Below are positions 45,082-52,350 of a stretch of DNA of 52,350 bases, one piece after another. The position numbers were made by a program, and so were the translations under genes. The first letter of the stretch is position 1. The number at the start of each line of letters is the position of its first letter. The stretch is from Burkholderiales bacterium (GTDB taxonomy: Bacteria > Pseudomonadota > Gammaproteobacteria > Burkholderiales > Burkholderiaceae_E): the NCBI GenBank assembly GCA_027487815.1, contig JAIYCW010000051.1, positions 1-52,350 on the forward strand. Reading direction: 5' to 3'. Under the pieces are notes generated by a model. That model was given only the letters and a program-made list of their open reading frames with translations. It was not told where the DNA came from and did no database searches.

Positions 45082-45774
45082 TTACACCTCAAGCCATTCG
45101 CGACGAATCTGTGCGTTGGCCTTCAATTCTGCCGGCGTGCCTTCAAACACGATTGACCCGTGGCCCATGACATACACGCGCTGGGAAATTTCAAGCGCAA
45201 TCGCCAATTTCTGCTCCACCAGTAACACAGCCAGTCCCCGATTCTTGAGCTCTTTCAAATACTGCCCCACAAGCTCAACAATCTTGGGGGCAAGACCCTC
45301 GGTGGGCTCATCAATCATGATGAGATCGGGATCGCCCATCAGGGTGCGGCAAAGAGTCAGCATTTGTTGCTCACCGCCGGAAAGCACCCCTGCCTGGGTA
45401 TGCTGGCGCTCCTTGAGCCTAGGAAACATGTTGTACATGTCTTCAAAGGACCAGCGTCCGGGATTCTTGCCTTTCAGCCCGAGAATCAGATTCTGATCCA
45501 CTGTCAGGGAGGGAAAGATATCCCGATTCTCGGGAACATAACCCAACCCGAGATGCGCCACTTCAAAAGGTTTTTTGCCCACCAGCTGCTGACCTTTGAA
45601 AATCGCTGATCCCGAGCAATCCACCAGCCCCATCAATGACTTCACCGTGGTGGAGCGCCCTACTCCGTTACGACCCAACAAGCTAACGATCTCGCCAGCC
45701 TGCACATGCATATCCACACCATGCAGCACATGACTCTTGCCGTAATACGCATGCAAATCTTTAAGCTCAAGCAT
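45082..45774 (-). CDS. livF: Branched-chain amino acid-type ABC transporter ATPase LivF
   Basis: A 230-residue ABC ATPase, second ATPase of a HAAT importer. The signature VLSGGEQQML, Walker B DLIMIDEPTEGLAP and H-loop LLVEQKLAIAL are normal. The Walker A reads GRNGVGRSTT: Arg replaces the invariant Lys (codon CGC near 45656). The ATG at 45774 (MLELKDLHAYYGKSHVL) is the family start and overlaps livG by eight bases. The last gene before a strong terminator. Confidence 0.95.
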   Translation of the reverse strand: MLELKDLHAYYGKSHVLHGVDMHVQAGEIVSLLGRNGVGRSTTVKSLMGLVDCSGSAIFKGQQLVGKKPFEVAHLGLGYVPENRDIFPSLTVDQNLILGLKGKNPGRWSFEDMYNMFPRLKERQHTQAGVLSGGEQQMLTLCRTLMGDPDLIMIDEPTEGLAPKIVELVGQYLKELKNRGLAVLLVEQKLAIALEISQRVYVMGHGSIVFEGTPAELKANAQIRREWLEV

Positions 45775-46537
45775 GGCTTGCCTCCTCGCCGACGGTCGTG
45801 CCCAGGTAGGCTTCCTGTACAGCTGCGTTACCCCGAATGTTCTCGGGTTTGTCGCTGGCAATGACCTCACCGTAGACCAGTACGGAGATTCGGTCAGCCA
45901 GCCCAAACACCACGCTCATGTCGTGTTCCACCATCACGAGAGTCTTGCCCTCGGTGACACGTCTGATCAACTCCACCGCATGGTCACTTTCCGAGCGACT
46001 CATCCCGGCTGTTGGCTCGTCAAGCAAGATCACATTCGCACCACCGGCAATCGTGATGCCGATTTCAAGAGCGCGTTGTTCTGCATAAGTCAGCAAGCCC
46101 GCTTGGGTTTCGCGACGGCGGCGCAGCCCAATCTGGTCCAAAACGGCATCGGCTCGCTCAGCCGCATCCTTGAGTTGACTCAGGCGGTGCCAGAAAGAAT
46201 ATTTGTAGCCCAGCGAATACAAAGTAGCGCAGCGCAAGTTCTCGTACACCGACAAACGCGGAAAGATGTTGGTGATTTGAAAACTGCGCGACAAGCCCAT
46301 GCGATTGATTTCGTAGGGCTTGGCTCCAATGATCGAACGCCCATGCAATTCAATCGAGCCACTGCTCACACCAAAGCGACCTGATATCAAATTAAACAGC
46401 GTTGATTTTCCGGCGCCATTTGGCCCAATCACAGCATGCCGTTCGCCCGCTGCGATTTCGAGATTAACTCCGCGAATGATCTCGGTTTTCCCGAAGCTCT
46501 TTCGTACATCCGTCAGTTTTAGTCCGGCTGCACTCAT
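45767..46537 (-). CDS. livG: Branched-chain amino acid-type ABC transporter ATPase LivG
   Basis: A 256-residue ABC ATPase. Walker A GPNGAGKSTLFNLISG is intact, with the LivG-type insert SRSFQITNIFPRLSVYENLR, a somewhat degenerate signature LLTYAEQRALEIG, Walker B VILLDEPTAGMSRSE and H-loop MVEHDMSVV. The start overlaps livM by four bases. Confidence 0.96.
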   Translation of the reverse strand: MSAAGLKLTDVRKSFGKTEIIRGVNLEIAAGERHAVIGPNGAGKSTLFNLISGRFGVSSGSIELHGRSIIGAKPYEINRMGLSRSFQITNIFPRLSVYENLRCATLYSLGYKYSFWHRLSQLKDAAERADAVLDQIGLRRRRETQAGLLTYAEQRALEIGITIAGGANVILLDEPTAGMSRSESDHAVELIRRVTEGKTLVMVEHDMSVVFGLADRISVLVYGEVIASDKPENIRGNAAVQEAYLGTTVGEEASHA

Positions 46538-47859
46538 GCCATGGCCTCCCGCTTGACGGTTTCTTCGATTTTTTCTTCAATCGCGCCCCACTCCTGATTA
46601 AAGCGCCTGCGCGCCCATTCAAAAGCAAGGGCTCCAATCACAAGGCTACCCAACACCAACACCCATAGCTCTGGCGAAGCGGTATCCACCTTAAAGCCGA
46701 ACAGCTTCATTTGTGTGCCATTGGCGGCTTCAAGCGTAAGGTGGTATCCCATCTCGATCAATGCAATGACCGCCAGCAACAAAACCACCCCTGTCAGCAG
46801 CAAGCCGGCATAGTGATCAAGCAGGCGTTTGAAGTAACCAAACTTCGCTACCCTAAGATTCAGCAGGATGATCCCTGCGATCCCGCCAGGCGCAAACATC
46901 ACCATCAACACAAAGAAAGAGCCCAGATAAAGCTGCCAGGCTTTGGTGTAGTCGGATAGCGCAATCGCGAAAAACACGAAGATCACCGCCCCAAGGATCG
47001 GCCCAAAAAAGAATAGTGCACCACCGATAAACGTGGCTAGCAGGATTCCGCCCGAGCGCACTGCATGCAGATTCTCGCCCGAAACAATCTCGAAATTGAT
47101 CGCTGACAAGCCCCCGGCAATACCGGAGAAAAATGCCGAAACAATCAATACGATAAAGCGGACTCGCTGGGTGTTGTAGCCGAAGAACTCCACGCGCTCA
47201 GGATTCTCACGCACCGCATTTGAGATCCGGCCAAGCGGCGTGCGGGAGAAAGCGAACATCCCCGCGACACAGATGAAGCACCACACGGCTATCAGGTAAT
47301 AGACCTGAATCGCGGGCCCGTAGCTGATCCCCATGACGGGCTGACCAATCACACGATTCGTCGTCACGCCACCTTCGCCACCGAAAAATCCGGGGAACAT
47401 TTGGGTGGCTACCCAGGCCATCTCACCAATACCCAGGGTAATCATTGCAAATGGAGTGCCTGATTTTTTGGTGGTGACGTAACCAAAAATCACACCAAAC
47501 AGAGCACCAAAAACACCTCCAACCAAAGGCACCAGCGACACCGGGATCGGCAGCTGCCCGCCACCCGCCATGTTCAGGGTATGGACAGCAAAAAAAGCTC
47601 CCAAACCTGAATACACCGCATGCCCGAACGACAACATGCCGCCCTGTCCGAACAGCATGTTGTAGGACAGACAAAGAATGATCCAGATACCAGTTTGCGA
47701 AAGCAAGGTCAGAGCAAAGCTCTTGGTAAATAACAAGGGCAGGATCAGCAGAATCAAGGCAAACGCACCCCACACCACGACCCGACCGATATTGGCGGAC
47801 TTGAATTGAAGGTGGGGCGTGCCCTGAATAGACACCGTGGAAGGTCTTAAACTCAACAT
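46534..47859 (-). CDS. livM: Branched-chain amino acid-type ABC transporter permease LivM
   Basis: A 441-residue inner-membrane permease with about ten hydrophobic segments. LSYNMLFGQGGMLSFGHAVYSGLGAF and the cytoplasmic coupling motif TPLGRISNAVRENPERVEFFGYN are diagnostic. It is longer than typical LivM (about 320-420) because of a C-terminal part with two extra hydrophobic stretches (around 345-365 and 405-420) and a charged tail EEKIEETVKREAMA. It starts three bases after livH. Confidence 0.94.
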   Translation of the reverse strand: MLSLRPSTVSIQGTPHLQFKSANIGRVVVWGAFALILLILPLLFTKSFALTLLSQTGIWIILCLSYNMLFGQGGMLSFGHAVYSGLGAFFAVHTLNMAGGGQLPIPVSLVPLVGGVFGALFGVIFGYVTTKKSGTPFAMITLGIGEMAWVATQMFPGFFGGEGGVTTNRVIGQPVMGISYGPAIQVYYLIAVWCFICVAGMFAFSRTPLGRISNAVRENPERVEFFGYNTQRVRFIVLIVSAFFSGIAGGLSAINFEIVSGENLHAVRSGGILLATFIGGALFFFGPILGAVIFVFFAIALSDYTKAWQLYLGSFFVLMVMFAPGGIAGIILLNLRVAKFGYFKRLLDHYAGLLLTGVVLLLAVIALIEMGYHLTLEAANGTQMKLFGFKVDTASPELWVLVLGSLVIGALAFEWARRRFNQEWGAIEEKIEETVKREAMA

Positions 47860-47862
47860 CGC

Positions 47863-48798
47863 TTAGCCCTCCCTTGTGCCCATCAGACCTTTGGGTCTGA
47901 AAATCAAAATAAGTACCAGCAAGAGGTAAGGCAGCACTGGGGTGACTTGCGAGACCTTGAGGGACAATAAGGTCTTCATTGAAGATTCAGCCACATTGGT
48001 AATGTTAAACAGTGAAGCGACCGAGGTGTCGATCTGGACACCGAAGGTCAAAATAAAGCCAATCAGAATTGACGCGATAAAGGCGCCTCCGAGTGACCCC
48101 ATTCCGCCCACCACGGTGACAACAAAAATAATCGAGCCGACTGCTTGAGCCATGGCCGGTTCGGTAACAAACGCTACACCGCCAATCACCCCAGCAAGCC
48201 CTGCTAGCGCACAACCTCCCCCGAACACCAGCATGAATACTCTGGGCACGTTATGGCCCAAAGCCTCTGCAGTTTCTGGATGGGTCAATGCCGCCTGAAT
48301 CACCAAACCAATTCGCGTGCGGGTCAAGAGCATATAAATTGCCGCAAGCATCACGATCGCCATACCCATCATGAACAGGCGGAACTTGGAAAGCGTGACA
48401 CCGGCAAGCGTGATGGTTCCATCGAGCGCAGCCGGTACTGGATTAGGCACGGCAGCACGCCCCCAGACGATCTGAATCAACTCGAAGATGATGTAAGACA
48501 AACCAAAGGTGAAGAGCAGCTCAGGCACATGCCCAAACTTGTGAACCCGGCGCAATCCAAAGCGTTCTACAGCCGCCCCAATCAAGCCCACGAGAATCGG
48601 TGCAATTACCAGGGCTGGCCAAAACCCAACCCACTTGGTGACCTGGTAGGCCAGGTAGGCACCGATCATGTAAAACGAGGCGTGCGCAAAATTAAGCACC
48701 CCCATCATGCTGAAGATCAGGGTCAACCCCGATGACAACATGAACAACAGGAGTCCATAAGACAGCCCGTTGAGCAACGACTGAAAAAACGCTTCCAC
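47863..48798 (-). CDS. livH: Branched-chain amino acid-type ABC transporter permease LivH
   Basis: A 311-residue inner-membrane permease with about eight helices. NGLSYGLLLFMLSSGLTLIFSMMGVLNFAHASFYMIGAY is the LivH N-terminus, and HPETAEALGHN the coupling-loop region facing the ATPases; FRPKGLMGTREG is the normal C-terminus. Starts with GTG at 48798, about 100 bases after livK across a hairpin. Confidence 0.95.
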   Translation of the reverse strand: MEAFFQSLLNGLSYGLLLFMLSSGLTLIFSMMGVLNFAHASFYMIGAYLAYQVTKWVGFWPALVIAPILVGLIGAAVERFGLRRVHKFGHVPELLFTFGLSYIIFELIQIVWGRAAVPNPVPAALDGTITLAGVTLSKFRLFMMGMAIVMLAAIYMLLTRTRIGLVIQAALTHPETAEALGHNVPRVFMLVFGGGCALAGLAGVIGGVAFVTEPAMAQAVGSIIFVVTVVGGMGSLGGAFIASILIGFILTFGVQIDTSVASLFNITNVAESSMKTLLSLKVSQVTPVLPYLLLVLILIFRPKGLMGTREG

Positions 48799-48833
48799 TG
48801 ATCTACCCCGCCGATCTCGACCCTCAGATAAAC

Positions 48834-48868
48834 CAACGGCTCAGTCCCCTGCGGGTTCTGAGCCGTTG
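48834..48868 (-). promoter_or_regulatory. Strong hairpin between livK and livH
   Basis: CAACGGCTCAG and CTGAGCCGTTG form a perfect 11-bp stem with a 13-base loop in the 99-base gap after livK. The leftward downstream side reads GTTTATC, not a U-run, so termination would be partial at best. Such intercistronic hairpins often stabilise the binding-protein part of the message. Confidence 0.6.
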
Positions 48869-48897
48869 ATCTTGACTACATCATCCGCGCAGCTTGA

Positions 48898-50145
48898 TTA
48901 GGGCTTGGCAGGACGCTTCATCTGGCACGAGGTCGGTTGTGCGGCCACATAGGAAGGGAGCATCTGCTGCTGCTTCCAGCCAAAGCCGGTCTTTTCGAAG
49001 TCATACTTCACGGCTTTGCCATCCATTTTCGCCCAAGTGGCGATATAGACGTTTTGCTGCAACTGGTGGTCGGTTGCGCGCATTTCCACTTCACCGTTAA
49101 TCGTGTTGATCTTCATACCTTCCATGGCAAAGGCGACCTTGGTAGCGTCAGTGGACTTGGTCCGCTTCATTGCTTCACTGATCAACTGAAGACCGATATA
49201 AGTTTGCGCGGTGTAGTAGTCGTCGTTGTACTTCTTCTTGAAGCCTTCAACGATGTCCGAACCAGGATACTTATCGATGTTTGGATGCCAGTTGGCTACC
49301 AGGTGCACGCGGTTTTCACCCGAGGCGCCCATCGCCGTACCCACGCCAGTGGTGCCAGCGTAGTAGGTGTAGAAGTTCGAGTTCAAGCCGCCGTCCTTAG
49401 CCGCCTTGATCAGCAGCGCCAAGTCCGCACCCCAGTTACCGGTCACAACCGTGTCGGCACCAGCAGCCTTGATTTTGGCGACATACGGTGAGAAATCCTT
49501 GACTTGACCGAGGGGATGCAAATCTTCACCGACGATCTGGATGTCAGGACGCTTGCGTCCCAAGTCTTTTTTGGCAGCCGCAGCGACCGAACGGCCAAAG
49601 GCGTAGTCCTGGTTGATCAGGTATACCTTCTTGATGTCCTTGTTCTTCTCCATGTAAGAGGTCAGAGCCTCCATTTTCATGTCGGCATTCACGTCAAGAC
49701 GGAAGTGCCAGAAGCTGCAACGCTCGTTGGTAAGCGAAGGATCAACAGCAGCGTAGTTGATGAACACAATCTCTTTGCCGGGGTTGCGGTCATTGTGCTT
49801 CTGGATCGCATCCGACAAAGCAATCGCCACGCCCGAGCCGTTGCCCTGGGTAACGTAGCGGATGTCTTGGTCGATGATCTGCTTGAGCACGGTCAAGCTT
49901 TCCTGGGGGCTGCCTTTGCCGTCGAAACCAACGATTTCAAACTTGACATCACCAGCCCACTTTTTGCTGTTGGCTTGCTCGGCCACAATTTGCCAGGCGC
50001 GCAACTGGTTTTGACCGACCGGTGCAAACGGGCCAGACAGCGGATCGATAAATGCAATTTTGACGGTGCCGGACTGAGCTACGGCTGAGCCGAGCATCAT
50101 GCCACTGACAACAGCTCCAAGAGCCACACGGGAAATGAACTTCAT
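48898..50145 (-). CDS. livK: Periplasmic substrate-binding protein of HAAT ABC transporter (LivK-like)
   Basis: A 415-residue type I periplasmic binding protein. Residues 1-23 are a signal peptide (SAVAQ). GTVKIAFIDPLSGPFAPVGQNQL and VYLINQDYAFGRSVAAAAKKDLG are the ligand-binding lobes' signatures. The protein is longer than LivJ/LivK (about 370) and carries the NPGKEIVFINYAAVDPSLTNERCSFWHFR block of a betaproteobacterial subgroup, so the ligand need not be an amino acid. ATG has GGAG upstream. It follows the acyl-CoA ligase by 51 bases. Confidence 0.92.
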   Translation of the reverse strand: MKFISRVALGAVVSGMMLGSAVAQSGTVKIAFIDPLSGPFAPVGQNQLRAWQIVAEQANSKKWAGDVKFEIVGFDGKGSPQESLTVLKQIIDQDIRYVTQGNGSGVAIALSDAIQKHNDRNPGKEIVFINYAAVDPSLTNERCSFWHFRLDVNADMKMEALTSYMEKNKDIKKVYLINQDYAFGRSVAAAAKKDLGRKRPDIQIVGEDLHPLGQVKDFSPYVAKIKAAGADTVVTGNWGADLALLIKAAKDGGLNSNFYTYYAGTTGVGTAMGASGENRVHLVANWHPNIDKYPGSDIVEGFKKKYNDDYYTAQTYIGLQLISEAMKRTKSTDATKVAFAMEGMKINTINGEVEMRATDHQLQQNVYIATWAKMDGKAVKYDFEKTGFGWKQQQMLPSYVAAQPTSCQMKRPAKP

Positions 50146-50196
50146 AAGGTCTCCATAAAAATCGTTTGATCGACTCTCAGATCGATTCGCGGGGAA

Positions 50197-51846
50197 TCAT
50201 ACATCAGCACTTGGCAAGCGATAGTCTTTAAATGCTTCACGCAGTTTGGTTTTAAGAATTTTGCCGGTCGCTCCGAGGGGAATTGCCTCTACAAACTGCA
50301 CATCGTCGGGCGTCCACCACTTGGCAATTTTGCCCTCATAAAAACTAAGGATTTGTTCGCGACCCACCTCCTGCCCAGGTTTTTTAACAACGACAAGTAG
50401 TGGACGCTCATCCCATTTGGGATGTGCAACCCCGATTACCGCAGCATTGGCTACCGCCGGGTGGGCCATGGCGAGGTTCTCAAGATCGATTGAGCTGATC
50501 CATTCGCCGCCAGACTTGATGACATCCTTGCTGCGATCGGTGATTTGCATATAGCCATCTTCATCAATCGTAGCGACATCGCCAGTGGGGAACCAACCTC
50601 TCCCCTGCTCGTCATACACAAGCGGATCACCACCGTCGGCCCGGAAGTACGACTTGACCACCCAAGGGCCGCGCACCAGGAGGTTGCCGTAGGTTTTTCC
50701 ATCCCAGGCGATTTCTTTTCCGTCATCATCGACGATCTTCATATCCACGCCATAGACCACATGGCCTTGCTTCTCCAGCAACTTACGCTGGGCCTCATGG
50801 GGCAAGGCAAGATGCTTGTTTTGCAGTCGGCACAAGGTGCCCAGGGGTGACATCTCAGTCATGCCCCAAGCGTGGATCACATCCACATCGAACTGGTCGT
50901 TAAAGGTCTTGATCATCGCCGGTGGGCATGCCGATCCACCGATCACAGTACGTCTGAAGGTTGAAAACTTCAGATTGTTTTGCTGAACATACTGCAATAG
51001 CCCGAGCCACACAGTGGGAACACCAGCCGAATAAGTAACTGCCTCAGCTTCGAACAAATCATAGAGTGACTTGCCGTCCAGCGCCGGGCCTGGCATCACA
51101 AGCTTGGCTCCGACCAGAGGGCAGGTATAGGGCAGACCCCAGGCATTGACGTGAAACATTGGCACAACCGGCAAGATGCAATCGCGAGCAGAGGCAGCCA
51201 TTGCGTCGGGTAGCGCAGCCGCATAGGCATGCAACACGCTTGATCTGTGGGAATACAAGGCCCCTTTCGGATTACCGGTGGTGCCGCTGGTGTAGCACAG
51301 GCCCACAGCCGTTGTTTCATCGAAGGTCGGCCAGGTAAACGCTTGTGATCCTTGCGCAAGCAAATCTTCGTAACTCACCAGATTTTCAATGCCGTGATCC
51401 GCAGGGATACGATCCGCCGCCGCCATGAAAATCCATTTGCTGACCGTCGGACAGCGTTTGGCAATCGCCTGCACAATCGGCAGGAAGGTGGCATCAAAGG
51501 CCATCATCCGGTCTTCGGCGTGATTCACAATCCAGGCAATCTGATCGGGGTGCAGTCTCGGATTGATCGTGTGAATCACCGAGCCCGATCCTCCGACCGC
51601 GTAGTAAATCTCCATATGCCGATAGCCATTCCAGGCCAGCGTAGCGATGCGATCACCCGATTGCATCCCGTGCATCTGCAGGGCACTGGCGAGCTGCCGC
51701 GCGCGGGCTTCGCATTGCGCATACGTGTAGCGATGAATATCGCCTTCAACCCGACGCGAGACAATTTCCACCCCTGCATGGTGGCGCGCTGCATGCTGCA
51801 GCACCGACGAAATCAACAGTGGCTGGTCCATCATCAGGGCTTGCAT
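50197..51846 (-). CDS. AMP-forming fatty acid/aryl acyl-CoA ligase
   Basis: A 549-residue ANL-family ligase activating a carboxylate to its CoA thioester via acyl-[22 protein letters not shown] is the P-loop-like A3 motif, [12 protein letters not shown] the A5, [35 protein letters not shown] the A7-A8 hinge, and [14 protein letters not shown] carries the catalytic Lys. It resembles the medium/long-chain DMSP- and fatty-acid ligase group; exact chain preference cannot be told. The ATG at 51846 has GGAG nine bases upstream; an open frame extends to 51942 into the selO promoter. First gene of the ligase-livKHMGF run. Confidence 0.94.
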   Translation of the reverse strand: MQALMMDQPLLISSVLQHAARHHAGVEIVSRRVEGDIHRYTYAQCEARARQLASALQMHGMQSGDRIATLAWNGYRHMEIYYAVGGSGSVIHTINPRLHPDQIAWIVNHAEDRMMAFDATFLPIVQAIAKRCPTVSKWIFMAAADRIPADHGIENLVSYEDLLAQGSQAFTWPTFDETTAVGLCYTSGTTGNPKGALYSHRSSVLHAYAAALPDAMAASARDCILPVVPMFHVNAWGLPYTCPLVGAKLVMPGPALDGKSLYDLFEAEAVTYSAGVPTVWLGLLQYVQQNNLKFSTFRRTVIGGSACPPAMIKTFNDQFDVDVIHAWGMTEMSPLGTLCRLQNKHLALPHEAQRKLLEKQGHVVYGVDMKIVDDDGKEIAWDGKTYGNLLVRGPWVVKSYFRADGGDPLVYDEQGRGWFPTGDVATIDEDGYMQITDRSKDVIKSGGEWISSIDLENLAMAHPAVANAAVIGVAHPKWDERPLLVVVKKPGQEVGREQILSFYEGKIAKWWTPDDVQFVEAIPLGATGKILKTKLREAFKDYRLPSADV

Positions 51847-51895
51847 CAACAGGGTCTCCAGTGAATTAGTTTGCAGGGGCCAATAGAATACCGGG

Positions 51896-52350
51896 ATGAG
51901 CATTTCCACTATTGGGGTAAACCCACCCGCGGCCTCGGCCATAGCTGAGTTCGAAACCGTCGACGTTCACATGCCGACCTTGGCTTCAAGTTTCGCTCAG
52001 CTTGGAGAGCGGTTTTACAGCTTCATTGATCCTGAAGGCTTGCCCAAGCCGCAGCTCCTTGCGCTCAACCCGGAAGTGTCAACCTTGCTTGACCTCGAAA
52101 TTGTGCAGTTGAGTAACGAGACGGCCGTAAGCATGCTGAGCGGCAACGCGCTTTGGCCTGGTAGCGAGCCGCTGGCCTCGGTCTATTCAGGTCATCAATT
52201 TGGCGTCTGGGCGGGGCAACTTGGCGACGGCCGCGCATTGCTCCTCGGTGATTTACCCGGCACCGACGGATTGCGCTACGAGCTGCAACTCAAGGGCGCA
52301 GGCCCAACCCCCTACAGCCGCCGCGCAGATGGCCGAGCCGTGTTGCGCTC
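51896..52350 (+). CDS. selO: SelO protein AMPylase, 5' part only
   Basis: The first 151 codons of the YdiU/SelO pseudokinase family, which AMPylates proteins on Ser, Thr or Tyr and has a role in redox stress. VYSGHQFGVWAGQLGDGRALLLGD and ELQLKGAGPTPYSRRADGRAVLR are unmistakable; the Lys of LKGAGPTPYSR is the ATP-positioning residue. ATG at 51896 lies 49 bases from the divergent ligase gene. The rest of the gene, including the DFG-like region, is outside the window. Confidence 0.95.
   Translation, partial: MSISTIGVNPPAASAIAEFETVDVHMPTLASSFAQLGERFYSFIDPEGLPKPQLLALNPEVSTLLDLEIVQLSNETAVSMLSGNALWPGSEPLASVYSGHQFGVWAGQLGDGRALLLGDLPGTDGLRYELQLKGAGPTPYSRRADGRAVLR

Noticed and set aside
50165-50190. 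Repeated GATCGA and AATCG/CGATT arms upstream of livK
   Set aside because: Short, imperfect and composed of common tetramers; no second copy seen.
1-52350. Search for tRNA/rRNA genes, insertion sequences, CRISPR arrays, phage or defence genes
   Set aside because: Nothing with the required repeats, cloverleaf or transposase/integrase motifs was seen by eye; a covariance-model scan was not possible.

Overview
The window looks like chromosomal DNA of a betaproteobacterium of the order Burkholderiales, perhaps Alcaligenaceae-like. This is inferred from the gene content: a large single-chain PurL, a Bug-type solute receptor, the mltG-tmk-holB-pilZ-tatD block next to ygfZ/DUF4936/NRDE, a ureDABCEFG operon, and a liv-type ABC transporter beside many acyl-CoA enzymes. 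Coding density is very high; no gene-free stretch exceeds about 130 bases. I saw no tRNA, rRNA, insertion sequence, phage gene or CRISPR array.

Layout. (1) 1-9.3 kb is housekeeping: the 5' part of nnr (NAD(P)HX repair), a DadA-type amino acid dehydrogenase, purL, a small cysteine-cluster protein, a divergent MnmC, and a zinc-ribbon methyltransferase. (2) 9.3-15.9 kb is a urease operon read leftwards (ureD-A-B-C-E-F-G), followed by a tiny His-containing membrane protein and a PAT-like acetyltransferase; a second cysteine-cluster gene diverges from ureD. (3) 15.9-25.1 kb is a catabolic island: iclR, acyl-CoA dehydrogenase, Bug receptor and nitronate monooxygenase-like enzyme read leftwards; a CaiB-type CoA-transferase reads rightwards; a second acyl-CoA dehydrogenase reads leftwards; an AcuI-like reductase and an alpha-methylacyl-CoA racemase read rightwards. 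Two nearly identical 15-bp imperfect palindromes lie in its two divergent promoter gaps and are the best candidate IclR operators. (4) 25.1-32.2 kb holds an ankyrin protein, tatD, pilZ, holB, tmk and mltG leftwards, then ygfZ, DUF4936 and an NRDE-family gene rightwards. (5) 32.2-45.0 kb is one closely packed leftward run of twelve genes: fadB-like, thiolase, haloalkane dehalogenase, a long acyl-CoA dehydrogenase, SDR, PaaI thioesterase, CurA-like reductase, class II aldolase, SDR, epoxide hydrolase-like protein, HSL esterase, and a thioesterase-GNAT fusion. A perfect 22-bp palindrome of TetR type sits immediately upstream of fadB. (6) 45.0-51.8 kb is an acyl-CoA ligase followed by livK-H-M-G-F, closed by a clear intrinsic terminator. 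(7) The right edge holds the first 151 codons of selO.

How it works together. Regions 3, 5 and 6 form a large acyl-CoA catabolic neighbourhood: uptake (Bug receptor, Liv transporter), CoA activation (AMP-forming ligase, type III CoA-transferase), alpha-methyl epimerisation, dehydrogenation, hydration/oxidation and thiolysis, with side enzymes for halogenated, epoxide or ester substrates. The real substrates cannot be read from the sequence. The strongest leads for something undescribed are the IclR-box island and the TetR-box operon carrying a haloalkane dehalogenase.
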